Below, piece by piece: positions 54,396 through 64,000 of a stretch of DNA of 64,000 nucleotides. The notes beneath the pieces are model-generated. The model did no database searches, had not been told where the DNA came from, and was given only the letters and a program-made list of their open reading frames with translations. Numbering within the stretch: position 1 is the first letter of the stretch; every line of letters begins with the position of its first letter. Source of the stretch: Porites lobata (taxonomy: Eukaryota; Cnidaria; Anthozoa; Scleractinia; Poritidae); contig CALNXK010000036.1 in NCBI GenBank assembly GCA_942486035.1, positions 2,166,001 to 2,230,000 of the forward strand, in the 5' to 3' direction. The translations under genes and the position numbers were made by a program.

Positions 54396-54417
54396 GTATT
54401 AGCTGTTTCTTTTTCCT

Positions 54418-54470
54418 TTTATTATTATTATTATTATTATTATTGTTACTATCATCATCATTATCATTTT
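54418..54470. repeat. (ATT)n microsatellite grading into ATC repeats
   Basis: About nine ATT units are followed by ATCATCATTATC. They account for the Tyr- and Leu-run frames seen here. Confidence 0.95.
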
Positions 54471-54544
54471 TTCTTTTCGTGTTATTTACTGGGTCTAGTG
54501 CTATTGTGTGAATTGTTACAAGTGATCTCCAGTTTGTAACAATG

Positions 54545-56855
54545 TAATATACCCTCTCTTTGTTTGGGTTTGTTGATTCTTAGTGGCAAATCCATGTAAA
54601 GCTTCACCAAACCAAAGCCGCTTAATGCCAGTGATGGAACACTCAAATATATAGACATAAATAACAAAACAGCAAAGAGAAAAGCGACTTGAAGTTTCCC
54701 GATATTTCGGACGGACAAGCCATTCTTCTTCAGGGGACTTAACACAGACACAGACACACACACATTTGTCCTTTCATGATCTTGCCTACAGGGAGAGGTA
54801 GATCTGACAACGAGTAAGCAAAGAGTAAAAGCGGGTACGTGGAAAAGCAAGGAAGTGACTGTTCTCTCGATTATGCACGTTCTATAATATAAAATGCACA
54901 AAAAATGTACACATATAGATTTAGTTACAATAGGAGTGCTAAATGCATAAAAAATGCAGAGCGCAATACAAATGAAAAGGATAGAAGTTAATGTGAGTGG
55001 TCATATACCTCATTCCTGGAGATACAGTAATGCCCAATGATTGATTGCTTGATGTAATGATTCAATGCATAATAGTATGTTGGCTGCGCAGTAAACTATG
55101 AGCAGCTGGCATTTTTTAGGTCATGAAGAGGAAATTTGAGGACACGAGCTACCACGATGATTGACGGTTGTTTCAAGTGGGTTTGTTTATTCATTTACTT
55201 TGGCCGGATCAAACATATACAGTTTGGGGCACACATTTCCCCTCTTGTCAACTGCGTAGTGTTAAAATGGATTTGTCAAAGGAGAAGCCTTGAGAATCCT
55301 ACGAACAAGCCCCTCAGAAACTATGATTGACAGAGGCTACCCACAAACTTTGATAGAAAACCTTCTATCAGATATATATAAAGTTCCCAGAGAGGAAGTT
55401 TCTGGCAATAACGTGAGAGGCAGTATTACTACCTATACCCTGTCAGTTCTCCTGTGACTGCTTTCTCAAAGCGACCCAATTCCTTTAGCAAGACTTTGAC
55501 TTCCAGAACAACAGTTAAGTATTTGCTCATTTATCTTTGCCTGAATGCTGCAAAGGGTAATGAAGCAAAAGATGAATGGTCATTCCTGAGGATGTGCGAA
55601 ATGTAACTGACATGGGCACATTATTTTTGAGAAACAAAAACTCAACCGGGGACCTGCTATGAAGAAACAGGGCCTAACTCCTATAGAGTGCTCAGAATCT
55701 GTAGTTTTTGTATGCAAAGAAAGTGTAGTATGTAAAGTAGCTAACAGTAAACAAGTTTCAAGTGGAAATTAAACGACTATTGTTTTTGTAATGTGTAAAG
55801 TAATATGTATCTTTGTGTATATTCACTGTTCGAAGAACGTAATAATTGTTTTTAGGTGAAATGGAAAGAGAGTGAGTAAGCCCCTCTGGACATTATTTCA
55901 GAGAAGAGCAACGTTCCTGGAATTTTACATCTTCTGCTGCTGGCTAACAAACTTGTTACTGACAAACCTGTTGAAGAGAGCAGCGATACCGTAACTTTGC
56001 CTGAGGTAATGTACCTGAGGGCTGCGTTGACTTTGCATTGTATAACCACATCACATATCGCAAAGTTCTTTGAGCTTCATTCTAAAAGAAGCCTTGCCAA
56101 AAGCACAATTCCTGATGGTCAGATTTTAATGAGGGTTTTTATTTATATACAATCTTCAACTTGAGTTGAATGTATTTCAGAGAGCGCTCAACTCCCAAAT
56201 GATATATATATTAATATATATCCTAAAAATACAATTTAAACACGCTGCATATTTGCATTTGTATATTACTTGTACATCTATAAAGATTTTCCTTTCACAA
56301 TTTTTTCAGTCAGAAATTTATCCTTCATGGCCAACTCGTGTTTTAAGATGAAGAACTTCCAGTGGGTACAACAGAGTATTTACAAATATGTATCAATCAG
56401 ATCGGTCAAAGCTAGGGAAAATGCAATGGTCACAACCTCTTTGGAAAATTGCACCCAGGTAAAAGCAGTGGTGGTGCAGCTAGCCACAGACCAGACTCTG
56501 GTAGCTAAAGGCAGTTTTCAAGTGTTAAAGGTGCATTTGAGCAGCTAAAATGAGGGAGTGGCAACGACAGCAATGAGAACATCCAAAAACAATTAGCATT
56601 ATACCCAGAACATTAAATCTGCACATACATTACGCTTTTTATTATTACTCTCCTCAGGAGAAGAGGCACATCAACTCACAGCAAAACTCAAACGAAAGAA
56701 TCTTAGCCAAACTGATATAATGGAAAGATAGAAGGCAGAAAGAGTCATTCCATGATCTCGCCTGCAGGGAGAGGGAGATCTCATGACGTCAGTATTCATT
56801 CTCTTCAACAACATTACATGGCCAATGAAATGGTGAAGGAGGAACTCAGAACAGT
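54545..56855. other. Intergenic, no recognised feature
   Basis: A (CA)n-rich patch at 54736-54765 and a TATA-rich stretch at 56202-56225 are present. Frames at 56166-56548 show no known domain. Confidence 0.4.
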
Positions 56856-56859
56856 TTTC

Positions 56860-57165
56860 TCTATAAGGGTATATGTAGGCTTTCTAGTCTTCTCCGTTTT
56901 GCATTCTGTTCCTTGATCTCGGGGGTGAACCAAGGAGACTTTGGATGCAAGGTTACTACCTTATTTCTTTCAGGAGAATGATTATCAAGTAGCGAGGCTA
57001 ATTTCCTGTTGTGTCTCAAACCAGGTCACCTATTGATGCAATGTCATTATCTAATAAATTCAAGTTCTTGATGTCTTCGTGAAAAATAGAAAAGTCTATG
57101 CACCTGAGGCTCCTGTAGGTAATGTTTTTAGAGGAAGTTATGGTAAGAGTACTTTGCAGCATACT
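56860..57165 (-). pseudogene. LINE endonuclease-RT linker fragment
   Basis: The minus frames read SKNITYRSLRCIDFSIFHED and NDIASIGDLVD, then RKLASLLDNHSPERNKVVTL and HPKSPWFTPEIKEQ with RRLE. The phrase L(D)xHAPxxxKxVTxRPxxPWFxxEIxxxKRxRRxxE is the linker between endonuclease and reverse transcriptase in CR1/L2-type LINEs. Its 5' side is cut by the MITE at 57171. Confidence 0.65.
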
Positions 57166-57170
57166 GCATA

Positions 57171-57428
57171 TTAGTGAGTTTACGCAACAGGACGGCAGGA
57201 AGAAGAGGACGGCAAAACAGCTGTGTGTGACAAACGTGACAAGGCTATTACCTGTGGGTTTTGTCGTGATCTTCACTTAACACCAAGGTTTTCTGGTCCA
57301 TTACAAAAAGATCTGTTTAAAGGAAAGTGAAGTTTGGCGAAAAGTTGTTTCAAATAAATATTGTCACGCTTGTCACACAAGGTTTGCCGTCTTCTTTCCT
57401 CTCCCGTCCTGTTGCGTAAGTTCACTAA
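57171..57428. mobile_element. MITE with TTAGTGAGTTTACGCAACAG ends
   Basis: The left arm TTAGTGAGTTTACGCAACAGG and right arm CCTGTTGCGTAAGTTCACTAA are inverted. Both continue with GACGGCA and TGTGTGACAA words. The hydrophobic minus frame through it (FAVLFFLPSCC) is encoded by the arm and is not a signal peptide. Confidence 0.75.
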
Positions 57429-57673
57429 TGATAAGATAGGACGGCATCAATTACTGGAGTACAGTGTGCTAAGCTATCTCCTTTGGAAAATATCCAAGAT
57501 TGCGGTAAACAATCTATAACATCACCAAACACCACTTTCCAGAAAGTGCTTGGTATGCACAACGAGCCAATCAGAAAAGACTAATACCACGTGGGCCATG
57601 AGGTGATTTGGCACACTTTACAAAATCTGTCAGATTTGACAAACAGTTCGTGCAATGAGCGACAAATTCTGGT

Positions 57674-58096
57674 CTTCTTCCTTCAAATTATTCGCTTACC
57701 CTCCTTGTTGATTTTCCTTCTTTCTTTGTGGTAGGCTTATCAACAAATGAAAAGAAAGTAAAATATTGGCCTTTTTCATTAGAATTTGAAAGAAATGTTT
57801 TTGGGCGTGTTATTTTGGTATTTTTCTTTAGCCTGAGCTGTTTCAGGGTGCCCCCACTCTCACAATGTTTTTTTCCAGAGGGATTTCGGGTAAGGGAATT
57901 CTTCTGAGCACCCCAAAGCGTTTCACAAAAATTACCATGGAGAATCGATCCTTCATGGCTGCAGCGCCATGGCGTTAATTGGAACAGTCTTCCCGTAAGC
58001 ATTAGATCTTCTTGAATTAAAAGTGATGTTAGTACAGTTATTAGTTTTTATTTAGATTTTTATATAATTTTTCTGCAAATTACTTTTCTTTTTACA
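57674..58096. repeat. Dispersed repeat C, copy 2
   Basis: Direct copy of 53617-54040, 4.06 kb away, with single-base changes and small indels. Confidence 0.85.
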
Positions 58097-58619
58097 GCCA
58101 ATAGGTTAAATAAACCCTTCTAAGATTGGTACTTTTTGAAGCTGCTCGCAGTGGTGAAGTTTCTCTTTCTGAGAAACGAGGAAAGACAAGGAAATGCATA
58201 ACACGTAATGGCCATCTTGTCAATGCAAGTGTAAGCAAAACGATCGCCAGAACCCATTTTCCTCGCCTTTGAGCATTGTTAGTCAGCACAAAGCTCAAAT
58301 TGAATGTTCTCTGTGCGCCATAAGTTTTTTGACATTAATGCCAGAGGCTTTTTACATGAGTTCACTTTTTCGTTCACCTGACAAGTATTGCGCTTTAATA
58401 TCGAGACTTAAAAATATACTTAACTTAAATATATAAAGAAATCAGCAGACAACACTAGTGAAATCTGAACAGAAATCTTACTTTTATTAATCAACATGCA
58501 ACATTACAGCACCATTGGGAGTTGATACCTAATTACATACAAAAACACAACAATAGAGAGTTTTTTCAGCATCAATTCTGCTGTAGACGTCTTTGAGATA
58601 AGTTGCAGAGGCACTCATC

Positions 58620-58960
58620 TCATGCTAACGTGTAGCTGGAAAGCAAAATGACTTCCTTAGGCAGATCTTGTGATCTTGACTCTACACTGTTTCTTCTATT
58701 GGTTCTAAAATAGACGGGCTTCCAGCTAGACTCATAAGGTCCTTTCCAGTGGTGTATTGTAACATGGTCATCATATATACCAGTGACCTTCCCAATGACT
58801 GGTGTCTGGTCCCATTCGAAAAGATTGCTGGCTTTAAAGGAACGTACTTCCAAGTTGGCTGTTTAATCCTCCACTTTCTTTCCAGCTCTATTTTCTCCCT
58901 TAGGGAGTGGCCCAGTTGTGATCTTATAAATACTGAATCAACACTGGTGAGCGGTCCCAA
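58620..58960 (-). pseudogene. Fragment of a repeat-encoded protein (C-terminal domain)
   Basis: One frame reads HSLREKIELERKWRIKQPTW. A second, after a frameshift, reads LFEWDQTPVIGKVTGIYDDH, VTIHHWKGPYESSWKPVYF and LPKEVILLSSYTL. The pattern PxIGKVxxxxxxxVTVHWxxGxxxxxWxP followed by LPKxxxLL resembles a small beta-rich terminal domain of transposon proteins that recurs in cnidarian genomes. I cannot name the family. Confidence 0.4.
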
Positions 58961-60050
58961 AACAAGAATTTGATCATATTTTTCTTCACTTTAATTATTA
59001 GAGATTGTTGGTTACTAGTAAACCGACATTTCGTGACGGCACATATGGAAAAGCCTTTAATTGATATTTCCTGCATTATTATAATGGTGTACATTGCTTT
59101 ACAACGGTTACCACTAATGCGCCCTCATAGTTTAAGTAAAGGTTTTCAGGTTGTTTATTTATTTAATATTGTATGAAAACATAACGATTTGGCAAGGAGT
59201 GGAAATTCAATGAAACAAAAGGTATCACACGGACAAGGTAGTAAAGTTTCCTCCGAATGGATGCTGTTTTCAAAAAGAAATTTCTACTTATCATTCGTCA
59301 TGTTATAGAATAGAATCCAGAACTACCTGCAGTACCAAGAACTCAGACGAGTTGCAAGCATGTACTGAGAAGGCACTATGTGGTTGTGACTTACAGAGTG
59401 CAAGTAAGTCGATAATTTGAGTTTCCTCCTTCAAACACTCGACAAATTCAAATTTTCTACGTTTCTTTGTTCTTCTCACTGTGTTTTGGTACTTGTGCTA
59501 GATGTTGCTTGTAACATTGTAATATAGTCATTGTGACTATATGAATAAACTGAAGTTAACAACGCCCTGAAAGTGGCCGAGTTTTTTCCAGGACTTTTCT
59601 TCAAGCAAATCAATTAAAAGCCTTATCACCCGCTACCTGTTTTTAAATTCCTACCAAGGGCTAATTGTTTAACCCTGTCCATGGTAAAAGCTGGGGAAGA
59701 TACTCTTTTTGCATTGTGAACAGCTGGGCCGTGCAATTTGCTTGATAACTCAAGTACTCTTGTCATTTCTTTCACTGTCCAGCAGCTAAATTCGCAGGGA
59801 AAATGCAACATTATTAAAGGATAAAAAAATAAAAAAAATTGCTGAAGGGAAACCCAAGTTCACACAGCTATGTAAGTAATCTGTGCAGTAGGTTCTTCTT
59901 AATTCATGGCATGATCTCTTCATGTACTTCATTAGGTTCGGTACACAAATACATGGGCGTGTATTGTAAAGGCAGCTTGTGCAATCGCAAATTCGTGGTG
60001 AATTGGTGAAAGGAGAGGAGTAAAATACACTTACAGCCTTGAACGGAAGT
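58961..60050. other. Intergenic, no recognised feature
   Basis: No supported gene. A minus frame at 59626-59811 is not recognised. Confidence 0.4.
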
Positions 60051-60056
60051 GACCTA

Positions 60057-60165
60057 GAATTGACTCATTTTAATCATGTTTAATCTTACAAACATTTAAC
60101 AAATAACAATTGAAACGAATTTGTAAAAGCTGAGCATAGGTCAATGGAAGGAAACATTTGTCACC
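60057..60165. repeat. Duplicated 100 bp segment, copy 1
   Basis: It contains GAATTGACTCATTTTAATCA, TGTTTAATCTTACAA and GCTGAGCA. It matches 60305-60400, 248 bp downstream. Confidence 0.85.
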
Positions 60166-60304
60166 TTCTGGTGAAAATGATATTCGGTCACAGTCTGTCT
60201 CTGCTTCTTGGCCTAGCAAGTTTCTTCAGCCTTCCATCCCATCTAGTGAATGTTTGCTAAGGGGCAGCCCAGCGCCTTGTGCCTGCTGCCTCGGCAGTTG
60301 ACAT

Positions 60305-60400
60305 TGAATTGACTCACTTTAATCATGTTTAATCTTACAACCATATTAAAACAATTGAAACAAATTTGTCAAAGCTGAGCACGTTGATCAAAGAAGGTGT
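60305..60400. repeat. Duplicated 100 bp segment, copy 2
   Basis: It differs from copy 1 by a few substitutions and a small deletion in the AT-rich centre. It overlaps the 3' end of the Penelope-like remnant. Confidence 0.85.
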
Positions 60401-61145
60401 CAGTGGAACATGTGTGGCGTATTTTAGAAGGAGGCGAAATGGGATAATTATCTTCTTGTGGTTATGGTGACAGGAAGACTCGAGAAGGTACTGATGTTTG
60501 TTGGTTTTGTATGTAAATCTGTGTGGATTTGGTTGTTGCTGAGGTGTACCAGTACATCTAGGAAGGGAAGTGACTGATGCAAAGAAACTGGATATTCATG
60601 GGTACAACTCTCCTCTCTCTATATAACAAGTACCTACCATCTTTATTGCTTCTTTTTTTGTCCTTGATATAGTTTGCCTTTTTTGGTGTATGTGGAACCA
60701 TATTACTTATACATTTCTCTCTTTTTTATGAGAAACTGTTGCTTTTTTAAACTCTTGTTTTTTGACATAATGTAATATTTTAAATCTTGTGAGACTGACC
60801 TGCCTCGATTAGTTTTAGCTACCTGCGGGTCAGTCAGATTTGATTGTAATAGTTTTTATATATAGTAAATAAACTTGAAACTAAACTTCGGTAAACTTTA
60901 TGTCAGAGTGAATGGAATTTAAGTACCCAATGAAAGTTTTAAGTTTTTCTCTCCTTGTGTCCAAACCATAAAGATGCTGTCTATGAATCTACGCTAGATG
61001 AGGGGTTGAAAGGGGTGCTGTCGATTGGCTGTTCAGATTTGCCCATTAATAAGTTTGCGAATGAGGGTGCCATACACTTTCCCATTGCAGTTTGTTGAAT
61101 TTGTAAGAAATGCTCATTGTTGAAGGAAACATTGTTCAACACTTA
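60372..61145 (-). pseudogene. Penelope-like element reverse transcriptase, broken
   Basis: Right to left: NNVSFNNEHFLQIQQTAMGK with CMAPSFANLLMGK (61145-61038), then RRFIDSIFMVWTQGEKN (near 60990-60950) and LNSIHSDIKF (60900). After an insertion come CTHEYPVSLHQSLPFLDVLV and NNQIHTDLHTKPTN (60600-60490), ending KIRHTCSTDTFFDQRAQ. The blocks TAMGTKMAPSYANLFM, RFIDDIF and FLDxxV...T.LHxKPT are the Penelope-like RT signature. The second Asp of the catalytic FIDD is Ser here, and stops and frameshifts are present. Confidence 0.78.
60612..60888 (+). mobile_element. 3' end of a LINE inserted in the Penelope-like RT
   Basis: The sequence ends TATATAGTAAATAAACTTGA AACTAAAC on the + strand, with a polyadenylation-like AATAAA at 60868-60873. 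It is preceded by 'gacctgcctcgattagtttt' and 'acctgcgggtcagtc', a 3' UTR layout typical of CR1/L2-type LINEs. The Penelope frame resumes on each side, so this insertion is the younger. Confidence 0.6.
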
Positions 61146-61149
61146 AAAT

Positions 61150-61990
61150 TCAGATCCCTTCCTTCACCAACCAGTATTGCTCCTCATCTGCATTTATTTT
61201 TACTTTGTCAGATATCTGAATGCTCGTGCTTCATCACTTGCTTCGTCAACTGGTGATTTTTAAAATAAACTGAAAGCCATTTCAAGGGTTTGAAAATTAA
61301 TTACAGGATCAAGACGAATTTCGGAGCCATGGTGTGATGTAGTCGTTGCCTGAGCTCATCCAAAAGCTTCTGCTAAAAGGGCATAATTTGTTGGACCCAG
61401 TTCGTTTTTAAATAGTCCACTCAAATCTTTGATCAATGATGTGTAGTGATGATTGTTGTTCTTCATAAGTTTTGTGACAAAGTTTCACAAAACAAGTATT
61501 TTTACCGGATTCTTATTTGCAATACTAGATTGAATTAAACAAACCAGGTCAATGACGAGTTTTTGGTTGTCTCCAGCGATACAAGAGTCAAGCAAACTGC
61601 TTTCAATCCCTCTTAGGGCTAGTTTGACCTTGTTGTAACTGTTTTTGAGCAGATCTGTGATGATATATATATTCTGCTTTTTCAAGGGCGTCCTCCAGCT
61701 CATCTTTTCTGGTCTACTGCTTGTTGAAGCCACTAAGACCAATTCGGTTCTTGGTATCTTTCAGAACTCCATTGCACTTGTGCTGAAGTGTATTCTTCAA
61801 ATCTCTCTCCTGCCTTGCCCAGTTTGAACATGAAAATGGATGTTTTCCATGTGACATCATTTCCTCTTAGTAGGGAGGATCTATGCTCTTGGCACCTCCA
61901 GTAAACTTGATCTGCCTACCGTGAACTCTTATTGTTTTTTTCAGTGGAATGTAGATTGCTTTTGGGTTTCTACCTACTTCTTCCAACATA
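61150..61990 (-). pseudogene. Unidentified coding-like remnant upstream of the Penelope-like RT
   Basis: The minus frames read SLIKDLSGLFKNELGPTNYA, LLAEAFGRAQATTTSHHGSE and SPVDEASDEARAFRYLTK (61470-61200), and NIYIITDLLKNSYNKVKLAL (61660-61600). They are protein-like with a few stops. They may be the 5' part of the same or another retroelement. The family is not recognised. Confidence 0.3.
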
Positions 61991-62759
61991 AGTCTCTGTT
62001 CTCCTGGGTGCTGTTTCTTCCAATCATCCTACCAAATAACACTGTTCATGGTTCATGGAGGTTTTGTAACTTGTGATGCCTTCATACAGCCTTTTCTGGA
62101 ACAGCTATATTGTTGTGGAGCTCCTAATTTGCTGGTCATCTTTGAAATGTTCTATGACCTCTGGATCCCAGTAATAAGGGCATGTGACTTACGTGGTTTG
62201 CTATTGTCTTTAGTGGAACGAGAGGTCATGAATTTTCAGGTGCAGTGAAAAAAAGATTTTTTTCTTGCAAACTGAGACAGTTTAAATATGCTGATGACAA
62301 TTTTAAAAATTAAGTGACAGTATCGTGTTGTTGTGGGAACACTGACACATTGTTCTCAAACAACAACATGGAGAAATGGTGTAAACAAGCATCAAGTATG
62401 GCATGGGTTACACATGGGAAAAGTTAACGACTTTTCCGAGTACAAAAAAAACAAAATCTCGAAACCACAACCGGAAAGCAAAATTTAGCATGAAGCTATT
62501 AGGGTCGCACTGGGTGCGGGAAAATGTCAGTGATGACACTTTGCACAACTGAAGTAGAGCACATACGCGTTTAACCACAAGAAAGGAAAGGTAATGGATG
62601 AAATAGCATTGATTTAGTTAGTGGAAAGAGAGAAAGAAAGAAAAAGTTAATTAATGAAATAAATGAATTAGAGTATCACATGAATCCAAAAGTCACAGAA
62701 AAATTGGAGAAAATAAGGAAAAAAAGTCAAAAACCGTATTTATTGATTACTGAAGCTGC

Positions 62760-63065
62760 GGCGGCGTTAATTTAATCGAGTAAATGCGGTAACGTGGGAT
62801 GAAGAAGATGCTGGTATCAATTCCGAAACAGACCCTCCTGTCAATTCGTAAACGGAATTGATACCAGTGACTTCTTCCACCTGCTGGAATAGCTCCAAAA
62901 AGAGTTGTACGAGCCATTCCACCTGGTTTAGCTCCTCTACTGCACCTTTCCATCCCCGAAGGGCACAGTCACATGCGCCAGAGGTAGCCCCAAGCTCCTC
63001 TGCCGTACGTTGCCATTCCCGAAAAGCATGGTTTCATGCGCCAGAGGTAGCCTCCAGCTGCCACT
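62760..63065 (-). other. Minus-strand frame with a 63 bp (21-residue) internal repeat
   Basis: The frame reads HAFREWQRTAEELGATSGA, then CALRGWKGAVEELNQVEWL, VQLFLELFQQVEEVTG and a Ser-rich end. The DNA words CAT(C/T)CCCGAA and TGCGCCAGAGGTAGCC recur at a 63 bp spacing (62951/63014 and 62976/63039). One in-frame stop precedes HAF. This could be a helical repeat protein remnant or a minisatellite with an open frame. No family recognised. Confidence 0.3.
62811..62866. repeat. Hairpin with 15 bp perfect stem
   Basis: CTGGTATCAATTCCG and CGGAATTGATACCAG are separated by about 25 bp. It lies inside the minus-strand frame described at 62760-63065. Confidence 0.75.
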
Positions 63066-63504
63066 GTAAGACACTAATGCGCCTTAACAAAAAGGAAATA
63101 ACTAAAACAACCACAAAACACACAAAAATAAACAAACAAAAAAAGCCAATAAAAAGATCCATTGCTAAATGCGAAAAAATAAAACAGATATAAGAACTGT
63201 AAGAATTCTTTTGTGATCAAAGGTATCAATCTTTTTTCCATTTTTAAGTTACAACCTTTACAGTTTTGATAATAAAAATGTTTACACAGCAAAGTTTGAT
63301 GGACGCCAATCAAAATTATCTTCAAAGGGTGGGATACCCTATGTATAGCCGACGTCTCCCCTAAAAATGCTTGTGTGGGTGACTAGTAGAGAGCGAGATG
63401 GCCAATATGAATATTCGTTCCCCCAGAACCACCACAAAAAATTCTACGTGCGTCTATGCACAAACACAGAACTAAAAAGTACGCACAACCCCAAAAAATA
63501 ATTC

Positions 63505-63620
63505 TGGCAATACCATAAATCCTCTATGAAGCCCTCCCTCTTAAATAAGCCCCCCTTCTCTAATAAGTCCCCCCTTTTCAGAGGAGGAAAGTTAATAAGC
63601 CCTCCTCCCCTTCCCCCAAT
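63505..63620. repeat. TAAGCCCC-word cluster
   Basis: Repeated 'aataagccccc' words resemble the interior of the MITE at 12633-12953. No element ends are visible here. Confidence 0.5.
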
Positions 63621-64000
63621 TCTTATTCTTCACAAAAGAATTGACAATTAACATGGACTGATCAGTTATGGTTTAATTCAGGCCGGAAGTTCATATTGTT
63701 TTTGGTCTTCTGTTGCATGACCTCCAACTTCATATGCTTAACTTTCTCAACTTTGCGCTCTAGTTCTCTGTGGAGAATTGTCACCATTTAAAAATGTAAA
63801 CGTAAGAGGAGTTTTCCAGAGATTTTCGTTTGTAAGTTGTGTACGACAAATCCATAGTCCATCAGCTAGGGGGGTTGTATGGCTCACTTAAGGGGAACAA
63901 ACAAAACATGTATAATCTAGCAGGCATGACAGGCGCTTTATGAGCCAAGCGGGGCAAACGCAATATTTTGCGCGCGGAAGCGCGAGATGAGGGTAAGAGA
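63621..64000. other. Intergenic, no recognised feature
   Basis: No coding or repeat structure that I can support. Confidence 0.45.

Noticed and set aside
54245..54539. Two + frames with Tyr and Leu runs
   Set aside because: They are produced by the (ATT)n microsatellite.
57016..57276. Possible membrane or signal-peptide protein (FAVLFFLPSCC)
   Set aside because: The hydrophobic part is encoded by the inverted-repeat arm of a MITE joined to a LINE fragment.

Overview
The window is eukaryotic nuclear DNA from an animal. It is AT-rich, its genes are split by GT-AG introns, and most of it is transposon debris. The one strongly identified gene is the 3' three quarters of WDR33, the WD40 subunit of the cleavage and polyadenylation factor that helps recognise the AAUAAA signal. 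It runs on the + strand from the left edge to 12255. The repeat content (Penelope-like, CR1/L2-like, BEL/Pao, Harbinger and tyrosine-recombinase remnants, plus many short inverted-repeat elements) and a minisatellite of a kind I associate with stony corals suggest a cnidarian, probably a scleractinian coral. That taxonomic call is an inference.

Layout. 1-12255: eleven WDR33 exons. Their introns carry inverted-repeat elements, a 111-120 bp minisatellite and a long foldback. 12256-23000: the WDR33 3' end, then stacked non-autonomous DNA elements. Several have exact target-site duplications: TA, 9 bp and 6 bp. 24000-31100: a tyrosine-recombinase-type N-terminal fragment, a LINE endonuclease reading frame split by a 1.8 kb insertion, a LINE ORF1-like coiled-coil remnant, and a miniature BEL/Pao element with both LTRs and a broken gag. 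31100-35300: duplicated unidentified sequence. 35300-39100: a decayed Harbinger transposase with a convergent, charged partner frame. 40363-42786: a TTAA-flanked element containing another element. 44900-48620: two related segments, one of which encloses a plausible intact three-exon minus-strand gene for a small Cys-rich protein related to the cytoplasmic domain of P2X7 receptors. 48600-63500: fragments of a tyrosine-recombinase gene, LINEs, a Penelope-like reverse transcriptase and unidentified repeats.

Only WDR33 and, with less certainty, the P2X7-domain-like gene look functional. The other coding traces carry stops, frameshifts or missing catalytic residues. The structure of interest is mostly genome-evolutionary: nested insertions that can be ordered in time, transposon sequence near the WDR33 polyadenylation region, and a small gene flanked by a duplicated copy of its surroundings from which the gene body is missing. 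I saw no RNA genes, CRISPR arrays or bacterial-style operons.
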